A program made the translations under genes and the position numbers. DNA of 60,229 nt from JACQXM01 sp964569425 (lineage in GTDB: Bacteria > Planctomycetota > Phycisphaerae > UBA1845). This document shows positions 8,423 to 17,634 of this stretch, piece after piece (position 1 is the first letter of the stretch; each line of letters starts with the position of its first letter). The notes below the pieces were generated by a model. It saw only the letters and a program-made list of their open reading frames with translations, had not been told where the DNA came from and ran no database searches. Location: positions 1-60,229 of the forward strand of contig CAZMVD010000012.1 in the NCBI GenBank assembly GCA_964569425.1. Direction: 5' to 3'.

Positions 8423-9718
8423 ATGGTGATGTTCTTCGTTGCCGTGTTCGGAGCCCTGCTCATATCCGCGGCATGCTCGCTGATGGAAGCCACGGTGTTG
8501 AGCCTGACGCCCGCGCAGGTGGCCGAAATATCCGCCAAACGACCGACGATTGGCGCCACCTGGCAGCGATTCAAGACAGAGATCGAGCGACCCATCGCGG
8601 TTATTCTGATCCTCAACACCGCGGCGCACACGATTGGTGCATCCATTGCCGGGTCTAAGTTTGATAATCTGTTTGGTGAACAGTGGATATGGATTTTCTC
8701 TTTGGCGTTTACGTTCTTGATGCTTCAGTTTACGGAGATTCTGCCGAAGACGATTGGAGTGCGATACAACAGGGAGTTGGCGGCGCTGTTGGCGCATCCG
8801 TTGAGTGTCATGATCCGGGTCTTCACGCCGTTGATTCATCTGGTGCACTGGATCAACCGTCCGTTTGAGGGTCGGCGCGATCGCGCCGTTGGGCGGGCGA
8901 CCCTTGAAGAAATGACGGCGCTGGCCGGTCTGGCGCGGCTGTCCAACCAGATCAGCGTGCACCAGGAGCGGATCATCCGCGGCGCCTCACGACTTTCGCA
9001 CATGCGGGTAAGCCAGGTCATGATCCCGGTTGATCAGGTGGCTTTTCTATCGACCGATCAACCGTTGGTCGCGGCCGTGGTGTCGGCACACAACGAGGCG
9101 CACACCCGCTTTCCGGTGCGTGAGGGCGACGACCGCAACCGGATCGTGGGTTATGTGAACTTCAAAGAGATGATCTACTACATGCGCACCAATCCGAACG
9201 ATCCGAGCTTTCGGGGGATCATTCGCCCGGTGCACTTCGCCGCGGCGGACGATTGCGCCGCCGACCTGCTCAAGGTCTTCGTGGATCAGCACGTACACAT
9301 TGCGATCGTGCGCGATGCCGCAGGCCATACGCTGGGGCTGGTGACCTTTGAAGACCTGGTGGAGGAGCTGGTCGGGGAACTGGAGGATGAGTTTGATCGG
9401 CTGCCGCGCATGATTCACGCGCTGAGCGGGGGCATGTGGATGGTGGGCGGGGGCGTTACGCTGCCGGAACTTCGACAGCGCACGGGCATTACGCTGGCGG
9501 ACTCGAGCGGGACGCTTTCGGGATGGCTGATGCAGCGTTTTGGGCGCCTGCCCCGGCCCGGTGAGGTTCACCACGAGGGCGGCGCGGAGTTCGTCATCCG
9601 CCGCATCCGCCGCGGCAAGGTGTTCGAGGTCGCCGTTTCTTCAGTACCGGCAGCGCTGGAGCGCAACGAGGGCGCGGCCGACGTTATTCGCAGCGAGGCG
9701 CCCCGTTCCTCGAACTGA
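8423..9718 (+). CDS. CNNM-domain / CBS-pair transporter-like protein (HlyC/CorC family)
   Basis: A 431-residue inner-membrane protein. An N-terminal CNNM (DUF21) membrane domain (about 1-180) shows ACSLMEATVLSL, the LNTAAHTIGAS helix and FTEILPKTIG. A CBS pair (about 195-320) has VSQVMIPVDQV and FPVREGDDRNRIVGYVN. The C-terminal CorC/HlyC-type domain (about 345-415) has MVGGGVTLPEL and FGRLPRPGE. Such proteins are linked to divalent-cation (Mg2+, Co2+) efflux or homeostasis, with the CBS pair binding adenine nucleotides; the old 'hemolysin' label is not supported by fold. AGGAGA at 8409-8414 with an 8-nt spacer supports ATG 8423. Confidence 0.92.
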   Translation: MVMFFVAVFGALLISAACSLMEATVLSLTPAQVAEISAKRPTIGATWQRFKTEIERPIAVILILNTAAHTIGASIAGSKFDNLFGEQWIWIFSLAFTFLMLQFTEILPKTIGVRYNRELAALLAHPLSVMIRVFTPLIHLVHWINRPFEGRRDRAVGRATLEEMTALAGLARLSNQISVHQERIIRGASRLSHMRVSQVMIPVDQVAFLSTDQPLVAAVVSAHNEAHTRFPVREGDDRNRIVGYVNFKEMIYYMRTNPNDPSFRGIIRPVHFAAADDCAADLLKVFVDQHVHIAIVRDAAGHTLGLVTFEDLVEELVGELEDEFDRLPRMIHALSGGMWMVGGGVTLPELRQRTGITLADSSGTLSGWLMQRFGRLPRPGEVHHEGGAEFVIRRIRRGKVFEVAVSSVPAALERNEGAADVIRSEAPRSSN

Positions 9719-9929
9719 CAACCGGAAGCTGCGAAGCGAAGGCGGGCGGGCCTGCTTCCTCTTCGGTCGGGGCGGGGCATGACGATCCGGGTTGGCGGTC
9801 CCAGCATCGGTGGCGGAGGGGGGACGCCTGTGGCGGTCGTACTGTCGAGCGGCGATCGAAGTGGATATGATCTCTTTGTCGGTATCTTGATTCGGCGATT
9901 TCAGGCGACGTGGGGATTCCAGGAAAAAC

Positions 9930-11540
9930 GTGGCGGAACTTGTCATTACTCATGCGCAGGGCGGCACGACCCGGCACGTGCTCGGCGATACGCCGCAGAT
10001 CATCGGGCGCGACGCATCTTGCGATCTGCCGTTGGACGATCCGGCGGCTTCGCGGCGACACGTGCGCGTCACGCGCACGCCGCACGGCTACCAGGTGGAG
10101 GACCTGGGCAGCAAGAACGGCACGCTGGTCAATGATGAAACGTGCCGTACACGGCTGCTGAAGCACGGCGATCAGATCGTCATCGGAGCGACGGTCGTCC
10201 AGTTTCGCGAGCGCGAGGGTCTTTCCGCACCGTCGGTGACCATTTCCGATGACCTGTCGTCCAGCCGGGCGACACATTATGTGTCCCGCGAGCGCGAGCT
10301 GAACCTTTCGCGTCAACGGCTCAAGATGATCTATGAGCTGGGGGAGCGACTGACGACCCTTCAGGGGAGGGACCAGCTCTTGCAGAGTGCGATGGGCATT
10401 TGCTTTGAAACGCTGCACTTTGAACGCGGCGCGATCGGCGTGCGGCGTCCACAATCGCGTTTGCTGGACTGGCCCGTGGTGCGCAATCTGCAAGGAGTGC
10501 ACGGTGAATTGACCGTCAGCCGGACGTTGTTGTCGCGGGCGCTGGAGTATGGAGAACGGGCCATTTACACGGAAGGGCAGGAGGGCGGCGGCGATCCGAC
10601 CGTGAGCATGGTGCAGCACGGCATCCGCTCGGCGATGTGCGTGCCGATCGTTCATCACGAGGAAACGCTGGGCATCATCTACGGTGACCGGTTGCGTTCC
10701 TCCATGTCCTATACCAGCGAGGACATCGATTTTCTCGCGGGCATCGCCCACCAGGTGAGCATCGGTCTGATCAACGCCCGGCTGGTGGAAGAGCAGCAGC
10801 GGATGATCCGCCTGAACCACGATATCGACATGGCGCGGCAGATTCAGACGGGGCTGTTTCCGGCGCGCCTTCCCAACCGGCCCGGGTTGCGCATCGCCGC
10901 GCTCAATGATCCGGGGCAGCGGATCAGCGGCGACTATTACGACGTCATCGAACGGCCCGACGGGCGGGTGTGGTGCCTGGTGGCCGACGTGACGGGCGAG
11001 GGGCTGGCCGCGGCGTTGCTGATGGCCAACTTGCAGGCGGCGGTGCGTGTGACCATCGACGAGACTGATGATCCCGGTGCGTTGCTGGCGCGCTGGAACG
11101 GACTGGTGTGCCGTAATACCGAGGCGTCGAAGTTCATTACCTGCCTTTTGATGCTGCTGGACCCGAAGCGTCACGAACTTCGGGTGGCGGCGGCGGGTCA
11201 CTTTGCGCCGCTGCTGCTGCGGAGCGCGGCGGGTCCGTGCGATGTTGAGATGGACGCGGGCATGCCGCTGGGCGTTTGCGAGGACGGCACGTATCCCACT
11301 GTGGACGTGAAACTCGGTCCGGCACCGTATTCGCTGTTCTGCTACACCGACGGCATCGTCGAAGCCATGGACGGGGACCAGCGCCAATTTGGATACGACC
11401 GACTGGTGGCGGCTCTGCAGGACGCCGGTCTGGCTCCGCCGCTCTCGCTGGTGAAACAGGTTCGCAAACAGGTGGCGCAACACGTGGGCAGCGCGGCGCA
11501 AAGCGACGATATCACGCTGCTGGCGGTGGCGGTGGAATAG
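9930..11540 (+). CDS. FHA-GAF-SpoIIE/PP2C phosphatase
   Basis: A 536-residue cytoplasmic signalling protein in three parts. The FHA domain (about 5-95) carries the phosphothreonine-binding pattern IIGRDASCDL, SRRHVRV and LGSKNGTLVND. The GAF domain (about 135-295) includes MCVPIVHHEETLGIIYGD. The PP2C/SpoIIE (RsbU-like) phosphatase (about 310-535) has the metal-binding aspartates in GDYYDV, ADVTGEG, YTDGIVEA and SDDITLLAV. By family it should dephosphorylate a Ser/Thr-phosphorylated partner, commonly an anti-sigma-factor antagonist, but no such partner or kinase lies nearby. It starts at GTG 9930 with AGGA 5 nt before. The usual ADVSGHG is ADVTGEG here, a conservative change. Confidence 0.93.
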   Translation: MAELVITHAQGGTTRHVLGDTPQIIGRDASCDLPLDDPAASRRHVRVTRTPHGYQVEDLGSKNGTLVNDETCRTRLLKHGDQIVIGATVVQFREREGLSAPSVTISDDLSSSRATHYVSRERELNLSRQRLKMIYELGERLTTLQGRDQLLQSAMGICFETLHFERGAIGVRRPQSRLLDWPVVRNLQGVHGELTVSRTLLSRALEYGERAIYTEGQEGGGDPTVSMVQHGIRSAMCVPIVHHEETLGIIYGDRLRSSMSYTSEDIDFLAGIAHQVSIGLINARLVEEQQRMIRLNHDIDMARQIQTGLFPARLPNRPGLRIAALNDPGQRISGDYYDVIERPDGRVWCLVADVTGEGLAAALLMANLQAAVRVTIDETDDPGALLARWNGLVCRNTEASKFITCLLMLLDPKRHELRVAAAGHFAPLLLRSAAGPCDVEMDAGMPLGVCEDGTYPTVDVKLGPAPYSLFCYTDGIVEAMDGDQRQFGYDRLVAALQDAGLAPPLSLVKQVRKQVAQHVGSAAQSDDITLLAVAVE

Positions 11541-11603
11541 CCTGCTTGGTGAGCGACGGGGCACGGTCGCGCGGCTATCCGCCTGCGCCACAAGGAAAAG
11601 ACA

Positions 11604-13862
11604 CTAACCGCCGTAATAGCCGCGGATGATCTCGCTGGCGCGGTTGTCGGCCAGGTTCAAAGCACCCAGGGCACGGCTGGCCGACGTGCGCAGCGTGAGG
11701 TTTTCTTCGGACTGCGCCGTCTTGACGAGTTCGGAAACCTGGTCGGAAGCCAGCAGATTGCCGTGGTTCTTGGCCGACTCGGCCAGTGAGGCGAAGGCCG
11801 AGACCCGAAGCGCTTCCGACTGGCCGTCGTCGAGCGCCAGGCGGGCCACTGCCTGTTGGGCGGTGCCGGACTTTGACAACGCGAGCACGGAAGCGGCCAC
11901 GCTGCGCAGGGTCTCGCTGGTTGCGCTGAGCGCTGCGATCAGCGCGCTTTCGGCCGAGGCGAAGTCGTAGACCGTGCGCCCATCCACGGCGATCGAGCGC
12001 AGCGTTTCCACTGATTCGAGGGCGATGGCACCGGCGAGGTCCTCGTTGAGCGGTGCCTGCCCGGTCGCGGAGCGCAGACGTTCAAGTGCCGCGACGAGGG
12101 CATCTTCCTCGGCATCGGCGGAAACGCGAGCGCAGTATCGGTCGCGGGAGGTAGTCTCTTCGGCGAGCAGCGCGTGCGTGGCGCGGGTGAGGAGAATCAC
12201 GGGGGTCTTGGCGTAGATAAACTCCCCGCGAAGCTGCGCCATCACATTGGGCAGTTCCGGCTCGGCGACGTCCGTCGATACAAAGAATGCACTCACGGCG
12301 GGGAATTCCGCTCGGGCGCGTTCCATCGCGCGATAGAAGCCGGTCTCGCCGATGACCGTCCGCCCTTCGGCCCGCAGCGCACTCATCACACGGTTGAGAT
12401 TCTGCCCATCGGCATCCACCACGACGACGTTCTCGCCGCCGGTGAGGTTGACCGCGGTAGCGAGGAGGGGCACGACGAACTGCGCGTCGGCGAAGCTTGA
12501 CTTGGGCAACGACTGTCCCAACGCGAGCGCTGCGCGAAGTCGGACGAGCAGATCGGGGAATCGCATGGCGAGCACCAGCGCCTGTTGTGCATCCTCTGTG
12601 CCGATCAGCGAGCTTTCCCCGGCGGTGATGCGCAGCGCCTCGATCGCACCGAGTGCCACAGCGGTGTCCTGGTCTTGAACCGCGCGGGCGAGCACCCGGT
12701 GGGCGTATCGCGGACCGGCCGCCTGCGTGAAGTAGAGCGCGCGGGGAAATACGGCGGGGCGCGTGGGGTCGGCGGCGCCGGCGCCTTCCGGATCGCCGCT
12801 TTCGACGTCGAAGCCCAGGCGCGCTTCGCGCCGGATATTGGCGGCCAGCCACAACGCGATGGCCTCGGCCGTGTCGTTCTGCAGCCGGAGTGCCTCCTCG
12901 CAGCAGCGCATGGCCATGACCGGCCCGAAGATGGGTTCGGGCACGGCCATCGCCTTGAGTTCCTGCGTGGCGGTGTCCCAGTACCAGACATTGGCCAGGT
13001 CCAGCCGCGGGTCGGCGCGGACCGCATCGACTTCGTAGTAATAGGCTTCGCCGAGGGCGTGGAATCGTTCGACGGTGGTGCCGGAGAAGTCGCGCCCGCT
13101 GATCGTGTGGATGCGCTCGATGGCCGCGGCCGCGGCCTGTCTGGTTTCTGCGGGCGCCTGGCCGTCGTCCAGCAAACGGCTGAGGTAGGGCACGGCCTGC
13201 GGGTATCCGATCTCACCCAGGGCGCGAATGACATGCAAACGAACGTCGTTGTTCTCCATGGAGAGGGCCATCACGAGCGGGCCGACCGCGTCCTTGCCGA
13301 GGCGAGTCAAGGCGATGGCGACGCGGGGCCACAGTGGTTGCTGGGCCGGATCGAGGAGCGTCTTGACCAACCAGGGGACGGCGTGCTCGCCGGATTCGGC
13401 GAGGTAGCGGATGGCGAAGAACTCCTGTTGGGGGTTTCCGCCAAGCCGTTCGATGTTGCCGCGAATCTGTTCGGGATCCTGTCGTTGCAGGTTTTCGCCC
13501 TGATGAATCAACTCCATGACCCGGGAAGCAGCGTCGCCAATGGTGGAGTTCTTGATGATGATCATGAGCGTATCGACGCTCTTCTTGTCCTTCTTCGCCG
13601 CCTCCATGATGGTGACCGGGTCAAGGTCGGGGTGGGCGAGTAGTGCGCGAGCGTAGGCGTCGGCTTCGGTAAAGCGACCAAGGCGCGCGTAGTGCAGGAA
13701 ATCGGCGAACAGCGAAGCGGGACCGGCATCGGCGGCGATTTCGACCGGGCGCTGTCCCTCAGGAGCATTGCCGGGCTGCTGGCCCCCAACCGGCATGCTC
13801 ATTGTCAGCAGGGCCCCGATGAGGACCCACAAACGTGGAGAACCCGTCACTCGATGCACCAT
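11604..13862 (-). CDS. Exported HEAT-repeat protein with embedded receiver-like domain
   Basis: A 752-residue protein with a signal peptide (PRLWVLIGALLTMSMPVGGQ). A helical repeat array in the first half includes HEAT-type pairs such as VRLHVIRALGEIG near residue 205, and more HEAT units lie in the last 150 residues. Between them, at about residues 472-595, sits an alpha/beta segment: ENVVVVDADGQNLNRVMSAL, then VSAFFVSTD, then TPVILLTRA. It follows the strand order of a response-regulator receiver fold, but the phospho-acceptor strand ends in STD and the rest of the active site is degenerate. GGGAGG 5 nt before ATG 13862 sets the start; the open frame extends upstream to 14060 without a site. 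It probably acts as a scaffold outside the cytoplasm; the role is unknown. Confidence 0.8.
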   Translation of the reverse strand: MVHRVTGSPRLWVLIGALLTMSMPVGGQQPGNAPEGQRPVEIAADAGPASLFADFLHYARLGRFTEADAYARALLAHPDLDPVTIMEAAKKDKKSVDTLMIIIKNSTIGDAASRVMELIHQGENLQRQDPEQIRGNIERLGGNPQQEFFAIRYLAESGEHAVPWLVKTLLDPAQQPLWPRVAIALTRLGKDAVGPLVMALSMENNDVRLHVIRALGEIGYPQAVPYLSRLLDDGQAPAETRQAAAAAIERIHTISGRDFSGTTVERFHALGEAYYYEVDAVRADPRLDLANVWYWDTATQELKAMAVPEPIFGPVMAMRCCEEALRLQNDTAEAIALWLAANIRREARLGFDVESGDPEGAGAADPTRPAVFPRALYFTQAAGPRYAHRVLARAVQDQDTAVALGAIEALRITAGESSLIGTEDAQQALVLAMRFPDLLVRLRAALALGQSLPKSSFADAQFVVPLLATAVNLTGGENVVVVDADGQNLNRVMSALRAEGRTVIGETGFYRAMERARAEFPAVSAFFVSTDVAEPELPNVMAQLRGEFIYAKTPVILLTRATHALLAEETTSRDRYCARVSADAEEDALVAALERLRSATGQAPLNEDLAGAIALESVETLRSIAVDGRTVYDFASAESALIAALSATSETLRSVAASVLALSKSGTAQQAVARLALDDGQSEALRVSAFASLAESAKNHGNLLASDQVSELVKTAQSEENLTLRTSASRALGALNLADNRASEIIRGYYGG

Positions 13863-14087
13863 GAAGACCTCCCGCGTTGACGATCTGTGGAATGTCTCAG
13901 CGACCATTCGGAAACGCCGCCTGATCCCCAATCCCTCCGCCGTTTCCGACGCCGTGGCGAACTTCCGCCCCCAGGCGGCCGCCGTGAAATGGGCGGCCGA
14001 AATCGAAGGGGTCAGTATAGGTGGGCGAGAATCGCCGTCAACGCGGGACGGCGCCCACACCGGCCGGTGGGTTTCCGAGGCGGTCGG

Positions 14088-14762
14088 TCAATCCACCAGC
14101 GGTCGGATGCAGTCCGGGTGGTCGTATGTGGGGCGATTCACGAGCGTATCCACGGGCACGGCGATCAGGTCGCCGGGCGGCGCCGGCTTCAGGAGCGGGC
14201 GCAGTCGTTCCGCCTCGCGGCAATCCGGGTCGAGCCAGGCGCCGAAGTCCGCCGGAGCGATGATGACCGGCATGCGGTCGTGCAGCGGGCGAAGCACGTC
14301 GTTGGGTTCGGTGGTGAGAATGGTAAACGAATGCACCGCGTCGCCCTCCGGCGACTGCCATCGATCCCACAGGCCGGCAAAAGCCAGCACCCTTCCATCG
14401 CGGCGATGAATGTAGTGCGGCTGTTTGCGCGTGCCGCGTTTTTGCCATTCGAAAAAACCGCTGGCCGGGACCAGGCAGCGCTGGCGGCGAAAGGCCGATC
14501 GGAATGCGGGCTTGGCCTCCACCGTTTCGGATCGTGCGTTGATCATGCGGTTGCCGATGGCGGTGTCCTTCGCCCAATGCGGGATCAGGCCCCAGCGAAG
14601 GGAATCGCAACTGCGGGGTTCTTCGGTTGACAGCCGGCGAATCACCGGGACCTCCTGAGTCGGAGCGATGTTGTACCGGGGGCGGATGGTCGGCGGCTCC
14701 ACGAGGTCAAACTCGGCCATGACCTCCGCTTCAGTGGCTGTCAATGTGTAGCGCCCGCACAT
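14088..14762 (-). CDS. SOS response-associated peptidase (SRAP, YedK/HMCES family)
   Basis: A 224-residue SRAP-domain protein. The family crosslinks to abasic sites in single-stranded DNA through the N-terminal Cys, protecting forks from breakage. All hallmark residues are present: MCGRYTL with C2 exposed after Met removal, the RYNIAPTQEVPVI stretch, RWGLIPHWAKD, INARSET, CLVPASGFFEW with the catalytic Glu, and LHDRMPVI with the conserved His. Length is normal. It stands alone between two leftward genes, about 225 nt below the HEAT gene start and 173 nt from the methyltransferase gene end. No LexA-type box was recognised upstream. Confidence 0.96.
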   Translation of the reverse strand: MCGRYTLTATEAEVMAEFDLVEPPTIRPRYNIAPTQEVPVIRRLSTEEPRSCDSLRWGLIPHWAKDTAIGNRMINARSETVEAKPAFRSAFRRQRCLVPASGFFEWQKRGTRKQPHYIHRRDGRVLAFAGLWDRWQSPEGDAVHSFTILTTEPNDVLRPLHDRMPVIIAPADFGAWLDPDCREAERLRPLLKPAPPGDLIAVPVDTLVNRPTYDHPDCIRPLVD

Positions 14763-14935
14763 GTTGTTCCACCCAGGTCATACCCTATTCGTACCGCTGT
14801 CTTTGACTCGCCAACTGATTGGACGGCCTATCATGCCCCTTCCAAGCACCTGCGTCGAGTCATCCTGCATCATTCGGGGTCGAATGCCGCCGTCGCGGGG
14901 TTTTGGGTGGGGCTTGCGCCCAGGAGGCAGTCGAC

Positions 14936-15502
14936 TCAAGCCCTTGTCAGCCAGGCAAGATATTCGCGATTGCCGCCGTGGCCGCGAAGCGGACTTTCGA
15001 CCGTTCCATGGACGCACCAGCCGTGACTCCGGGCGTGTTCCAGCACACGTTCGAGCAGCGGGGCGAGCGTGCTGTCGGGAAGCACGCCATCGACCAGCGC
15101 GGCGGGGCCCGCCTCGTAGTGCGGTTTGATGAGCGTGATGACGCTTCCGCCTTCGCGCAGGGCACGCTTCGCGGAGGGCAGGATCTTGGCTTGCGGGGTC
15201 CAGCCGACGTCGATGGTAACCAGGTCGACCGATTCGGGAAGGGTCACGTGCATGGCATTGGTGCGTTCATGGACCACGACGCGTGGGTCGCGGCGGAGCA
15301 CCCAGGCCAGTTGACCATAGGCGGTGTCCACGGCGTACACGCGCGCTGCGCCGTGTTGCAACAGGCAGTCGGTGAAGCCGCCTACGTGGCAGCCGAAATC
15401 GGCGCAGGTGAATCCCCGGATATCCAATGGAAAGTGGTTCAGCGCGGCGGCGAGCTTTTGACCGGCGCGGGAAACGAAGTCCGGCGTTTCATCGTGCGAC
15501 AT
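14936..15502 (-). CDS. TlyA/FtsJ-like rRNA methyltransferase lacking the S4 domain
   Basis: A 188-residue SAM-dependent methyltransferase of the RrmJ/FtsJ fold, closest in pattern to TlyA. It has FVSRAGQKL at the N-terminus, the SAM loop DFGCHVGGFTDCLLQ, AVDTAYGQLAWVLR, VVVHERTNA, the TIDVGW strand and LIKPHYE, matching the TlyA KPQFE motif. TlyA enzymes usually begin with an S4 RNA-binding domain and run about 250-270 residues; here that domain is missing, so the catalytic core stands alone. The start at ATG 15502 is by homology; an in-frame ATG at 15553 would add 17 residues, and neither has a good ribosome site. The 64-nt gap to rpsT upstream allows co-transcription. Confidence 0.82.
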   Translation of the reverse strand: MSHDETPDFVSRAGQKLAAALNHFPLDIRGFTCADFGCHVGGFTDCLLQHGAARVYAVDTAYGQLAWVLRRDPRVVVHERTNAMHVTLPESVDLVTIDVGWTPQAKILPSAKRALREGGSVITLIKPHYEAGPAALVDGVLPDSTLAPLLERVLEHARSHGWCVHGTVESPLRGHGGNREYLAWLTRA

Positions 15503-15566
15503 GTCGGACGGACCCGGTGGAGGCCGTGGGGAGTGCGAAGATCGGCGGTCCACCGCGGCGGCGCGA

Positions 15567-15845
15567 TCAGCCCTTCTTGCCGGCGGCGAGGGCGTTGATC
15601 TGGCGGGCGAGGCGACTCTTGCGCCGGGCCACGGTGTTCTTGTGCAGCGTGCCCTTGGCCGCGACCTGGTCGAGCTTCTTGGTCACGGTCACAAAGTGCT
15701 GCTGCGCCTTGGCCGCGTCGCCCTGAGTCAGGACTTCGAGCAGTTTGCGTGTTTCTGTCTTGAGTGCCGCTTTGCGGGCACGGTTTATCGCGCGCTTGCG
15801 ATCACCTTGTTTGGCCCGTTTCCGGGCGGAGGGCAGATTGGCCAC
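15567..15845 (-). CDS. rpsT: 30S ribosomal protein S20
   Basis: Ribosomal protein S20, 92 residues, an extended three-helix protein binding 16S rRNA. The pattern is the family one: NLPSARKRAKQGDRKRAINR at the start, a middle helix with KLDQVAAKG, and LHKNTVARRKSRLARQ near the end. It begins with GTG rather than ATG, backed by GGAGG 7 nt upstream on the minus strand. It follows the TPR gene by 65 nt and precedes the TlyA-like gene. Confidence 0.97.
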   Translation of the reverse strand: MANLPSARKRAKQGDRKRAINRARKAALKTETRKLLEVLTQGDAAKAQQHFVTVTKKLDQVAAKGTLHKNTVARRKSRLARQINALAAGKKG

Positions 15846-15910
15846 CGAAAAACCTCCGAAGTTTCTGTCGTTCCAATTCCGGGGAGCTTATCCACAGGGT
15901 CGGCATTCTA

Positions 15911-17365
15911 TCAGTCTGCGGGCAACTGGTCCAGCTTGGCCCGCACGTCCAGGTAGTTGTAGTCGATCTGGAGGATTTTGCCGTAGGTCTCGCGGGCGGC
16001 AGAGAGATCGCCCGCGGCCTCCTGAGACCGGGCCAACCAGTAGAGCATGGACTTGGCCAGGTCGTCGTCGGTGAGCTGGTAGGTTGACAATTCCTCCTGG
16101 AGAGCGGCGATGGCCTGGGTGTAGTAGCTTTTCTTGTAGAAACAGCGTCCCAGGTACATGGAGCAGGCGGAGCGGTTTCGCGGGTCTGACCGGGCCATTT
16201 GGAATATGGGAATCGCGTCGTCGTAGCGGCCGGCGCGAAAGAGGCGCACGCCATACTCGAACTTGATACGGTTGTCGGTGGGGTAGCGCTCGACCCGTTC
16301 CTTGTAGACGGCAAGATCGTACTTGAGGCTGGCGATCTGGGCGGCGCGGATGGCCTCTTCGTCGCCGGATTTGGATGCGGTGCGTACGCGCCGCGCCAAC
16401 TGCTTCATGCGGACGTCGTCCGCCGCCTGCTTGTGGCGGTATTCGCCGGTGCGTTTGAATTGATTGACCAACACGCCGATGGCCCGCGTTTCAAACTCCT
16501 CCTCTTCCCGCCGGGTGAGGAGTTCGACGAGGGCGTTGAGGGTGCGCTGGTCGTCAGGCGCGTCGTCATAGTCCTTTTGTGCTTTCGCGATGAGCTGTGC
16601 GAACCGCTCTTCGCTTTGCATGGCGGTCTGCTTGTCGTGCAGGTCGCGCTGCCCTTCCTGGTCGGCGATGCTCTCGCGGAAGGAGTCGCCATCACGATAC
16701 TTCCCCTTGGTGATGGTCAGTTTGGTGGAGAGGTCTCGCAGCAACAGGTCGGTGTTGTCCTTGGTGTTGCGGCGTCGCCAGGCGTTGAGCGCCTCGACGG
16801 CCGACTCGAACGCACTGACGGCAAAAGCGGTTTCGCCGCGCTCCACGGCGCGGTCGCCGAGTTCTTCGAGCGAAGAGATCAGCGACTGATACTGCTTTCC
16901 GGTGGGCTTGGGGCTTGATTCGATCGCCTTGAAGAAAACGCCCGCGGCCCACTTGGCGGCCTCTTCGGCGTGCAGACGGCAGGCACTCTTGAGCACACCC
17001 TCAATGTAATTGAGATTGTCGGGTTCATGCCCGAACAGCCAGAGGGAGTTGATAAACGCCTGCTTGGGGACCTTGTCGGTCATCGACCGCTTGAGGGTGT
17101 CCTTGAAGCCGGGTTTTTTGCCGCCGAATTGCTTGCGGGCCACGGCACAGCCGTGCAGCGGTTTGCACGCTTCTTCCACGGCGTCGGGCCAGAACTCCAT
17201 GCCGTTGACGTAGTACTCGACGGCGTAGTCGAACTGGCGTTTGTCGCCCAATTCGCGCGCGCGGTCAAACCACTTCTTGGCTTTGGCCTTGTCATCGAGC
17301 GTAGCGATGTAGCGCCGGTTCGGATCGTCGGGCAGCTCCGGCTCGGCGGCGGTTTTCTTGGCCAT
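15911..17365 (-). CDS. Cytoplasmic TPR-repeat protein
   Basis: A 484-residue protein without signal peptide or membrane segment. It is helical throughout and charged. TPR-like pairs appear early (residues about 28-65, WFDRARELGDKRQFDYAVEY) and clearly in the last 130 residues: FEYGVRLFRAGRYDDAIPIF, MYLGRCFYKKSYYTQAI, and LARSQEAAGDLSAARETY. The centre (about 200-330) is rich in Lys, Glu and Asp and may be a long helical or coiled-coil stretch. It is a likely protein-protein adaptor; partner unknown. It is transcribed leftward toward rpsT. Confidence 0.82.
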   Translation of the reverse strand: MAKKTAAEPELPDDPNRRYIATLDDKAKAKKWFDRARELGDKRQFDYAVEYYVNGMEFWPDAVEEACKPLHGCAVARKQFGGKKPGFKDTLKRSMTDKVPKQAFINSLWLFGHEPDNLNYIEGVLKSACRLHAEEAAKWAAGVFFKAIESSPKPTGKQYQSLISSLEELGDRAVERGETAFAVSAFESAVEALNAWRRRNTKDNTDLLLRDLSTKLTITKGKYRDGDSFRESIADQEGQRDLHDKQTAMQSEERFAQLIAKAQKDYDDAPDDQRTLNALVELLTRREEEEFETRAIGVLVNQFKRTGEYRHKQAADDVRMKQLARRVRTASKSGDEEAIRAAQIASLKYDLAVYKERVERYPTDNRIKFEYGVRLFRAGRYDDAIPIFQMARSDPRNRSACSMYLGRCFYKKSYYTQAIAALQEELSTYQLTDDDLAKSMLYWLARSQEAAGDLSAARETYGKILQIDYNYLDVRAKLDQLPAD

Positions 17366-17533
17366 GGGGTGTGTGATCTTTCGTCAGCCGTGCGGGCAGG
17401 AACCAATCGGCTATCGTACGCCGGTTCACTCTCGGCATCCGGCGGGTCTTACCGGATCGAAGGAATGCGGCGCACGATCCATGTGCAGCCAAGAAGCGCC
17501 CGGCGATTTCCACTCATCAGTTCGCACCAACCC

Positions 17534-17561
17534 TTTACAGACATTAGCAGGGTGATACTAT
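17534..17561 (+). promoter_or_regulatory. Candidate sigma-70 promoter for def-fmt
   Basis: TTTACA (17534-17539, 5/6 to -35), a 16-nt spacer, then TACTAT (17556-17561, 4/6 to -10) lie in the divergent space between the TPR gene and def. The expected start near 17568 gives a leader of about 65 nt. Confidence 0.4.
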
Positions 17562-17634
17562 CCACGAAGGACTCGGTGTCAAGCAAACGGTCCAGGCAAG
17601 TGCCTGTACCTGCTCCCGGGTCGGCATTCGGATC

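Noticed and set aside
8102..8962. Long minus-strand open frame of 286 codons
   Set aside because: It overlaps the clearly coding CNNM/CBS gene antisense; the product is low-complexity (Arg/Gln/His-rich) as expected for shadow frames in high-GC DNA.
9684..11591. Minus-strand frame of 635 codons opposite the FHA-GAF-PP2C gene
   Set aside because: Antisense shadow of a well-recognised gene; composition is His/Arg/Gln-rich with no domain.
12585..13643. Plus-strand 352-codon frame opposite the HEAT gene
   Set aside because: Shadow frame; no signal, motif or ribosome site, while the minus strand encodes a coherent exported repeat protein.
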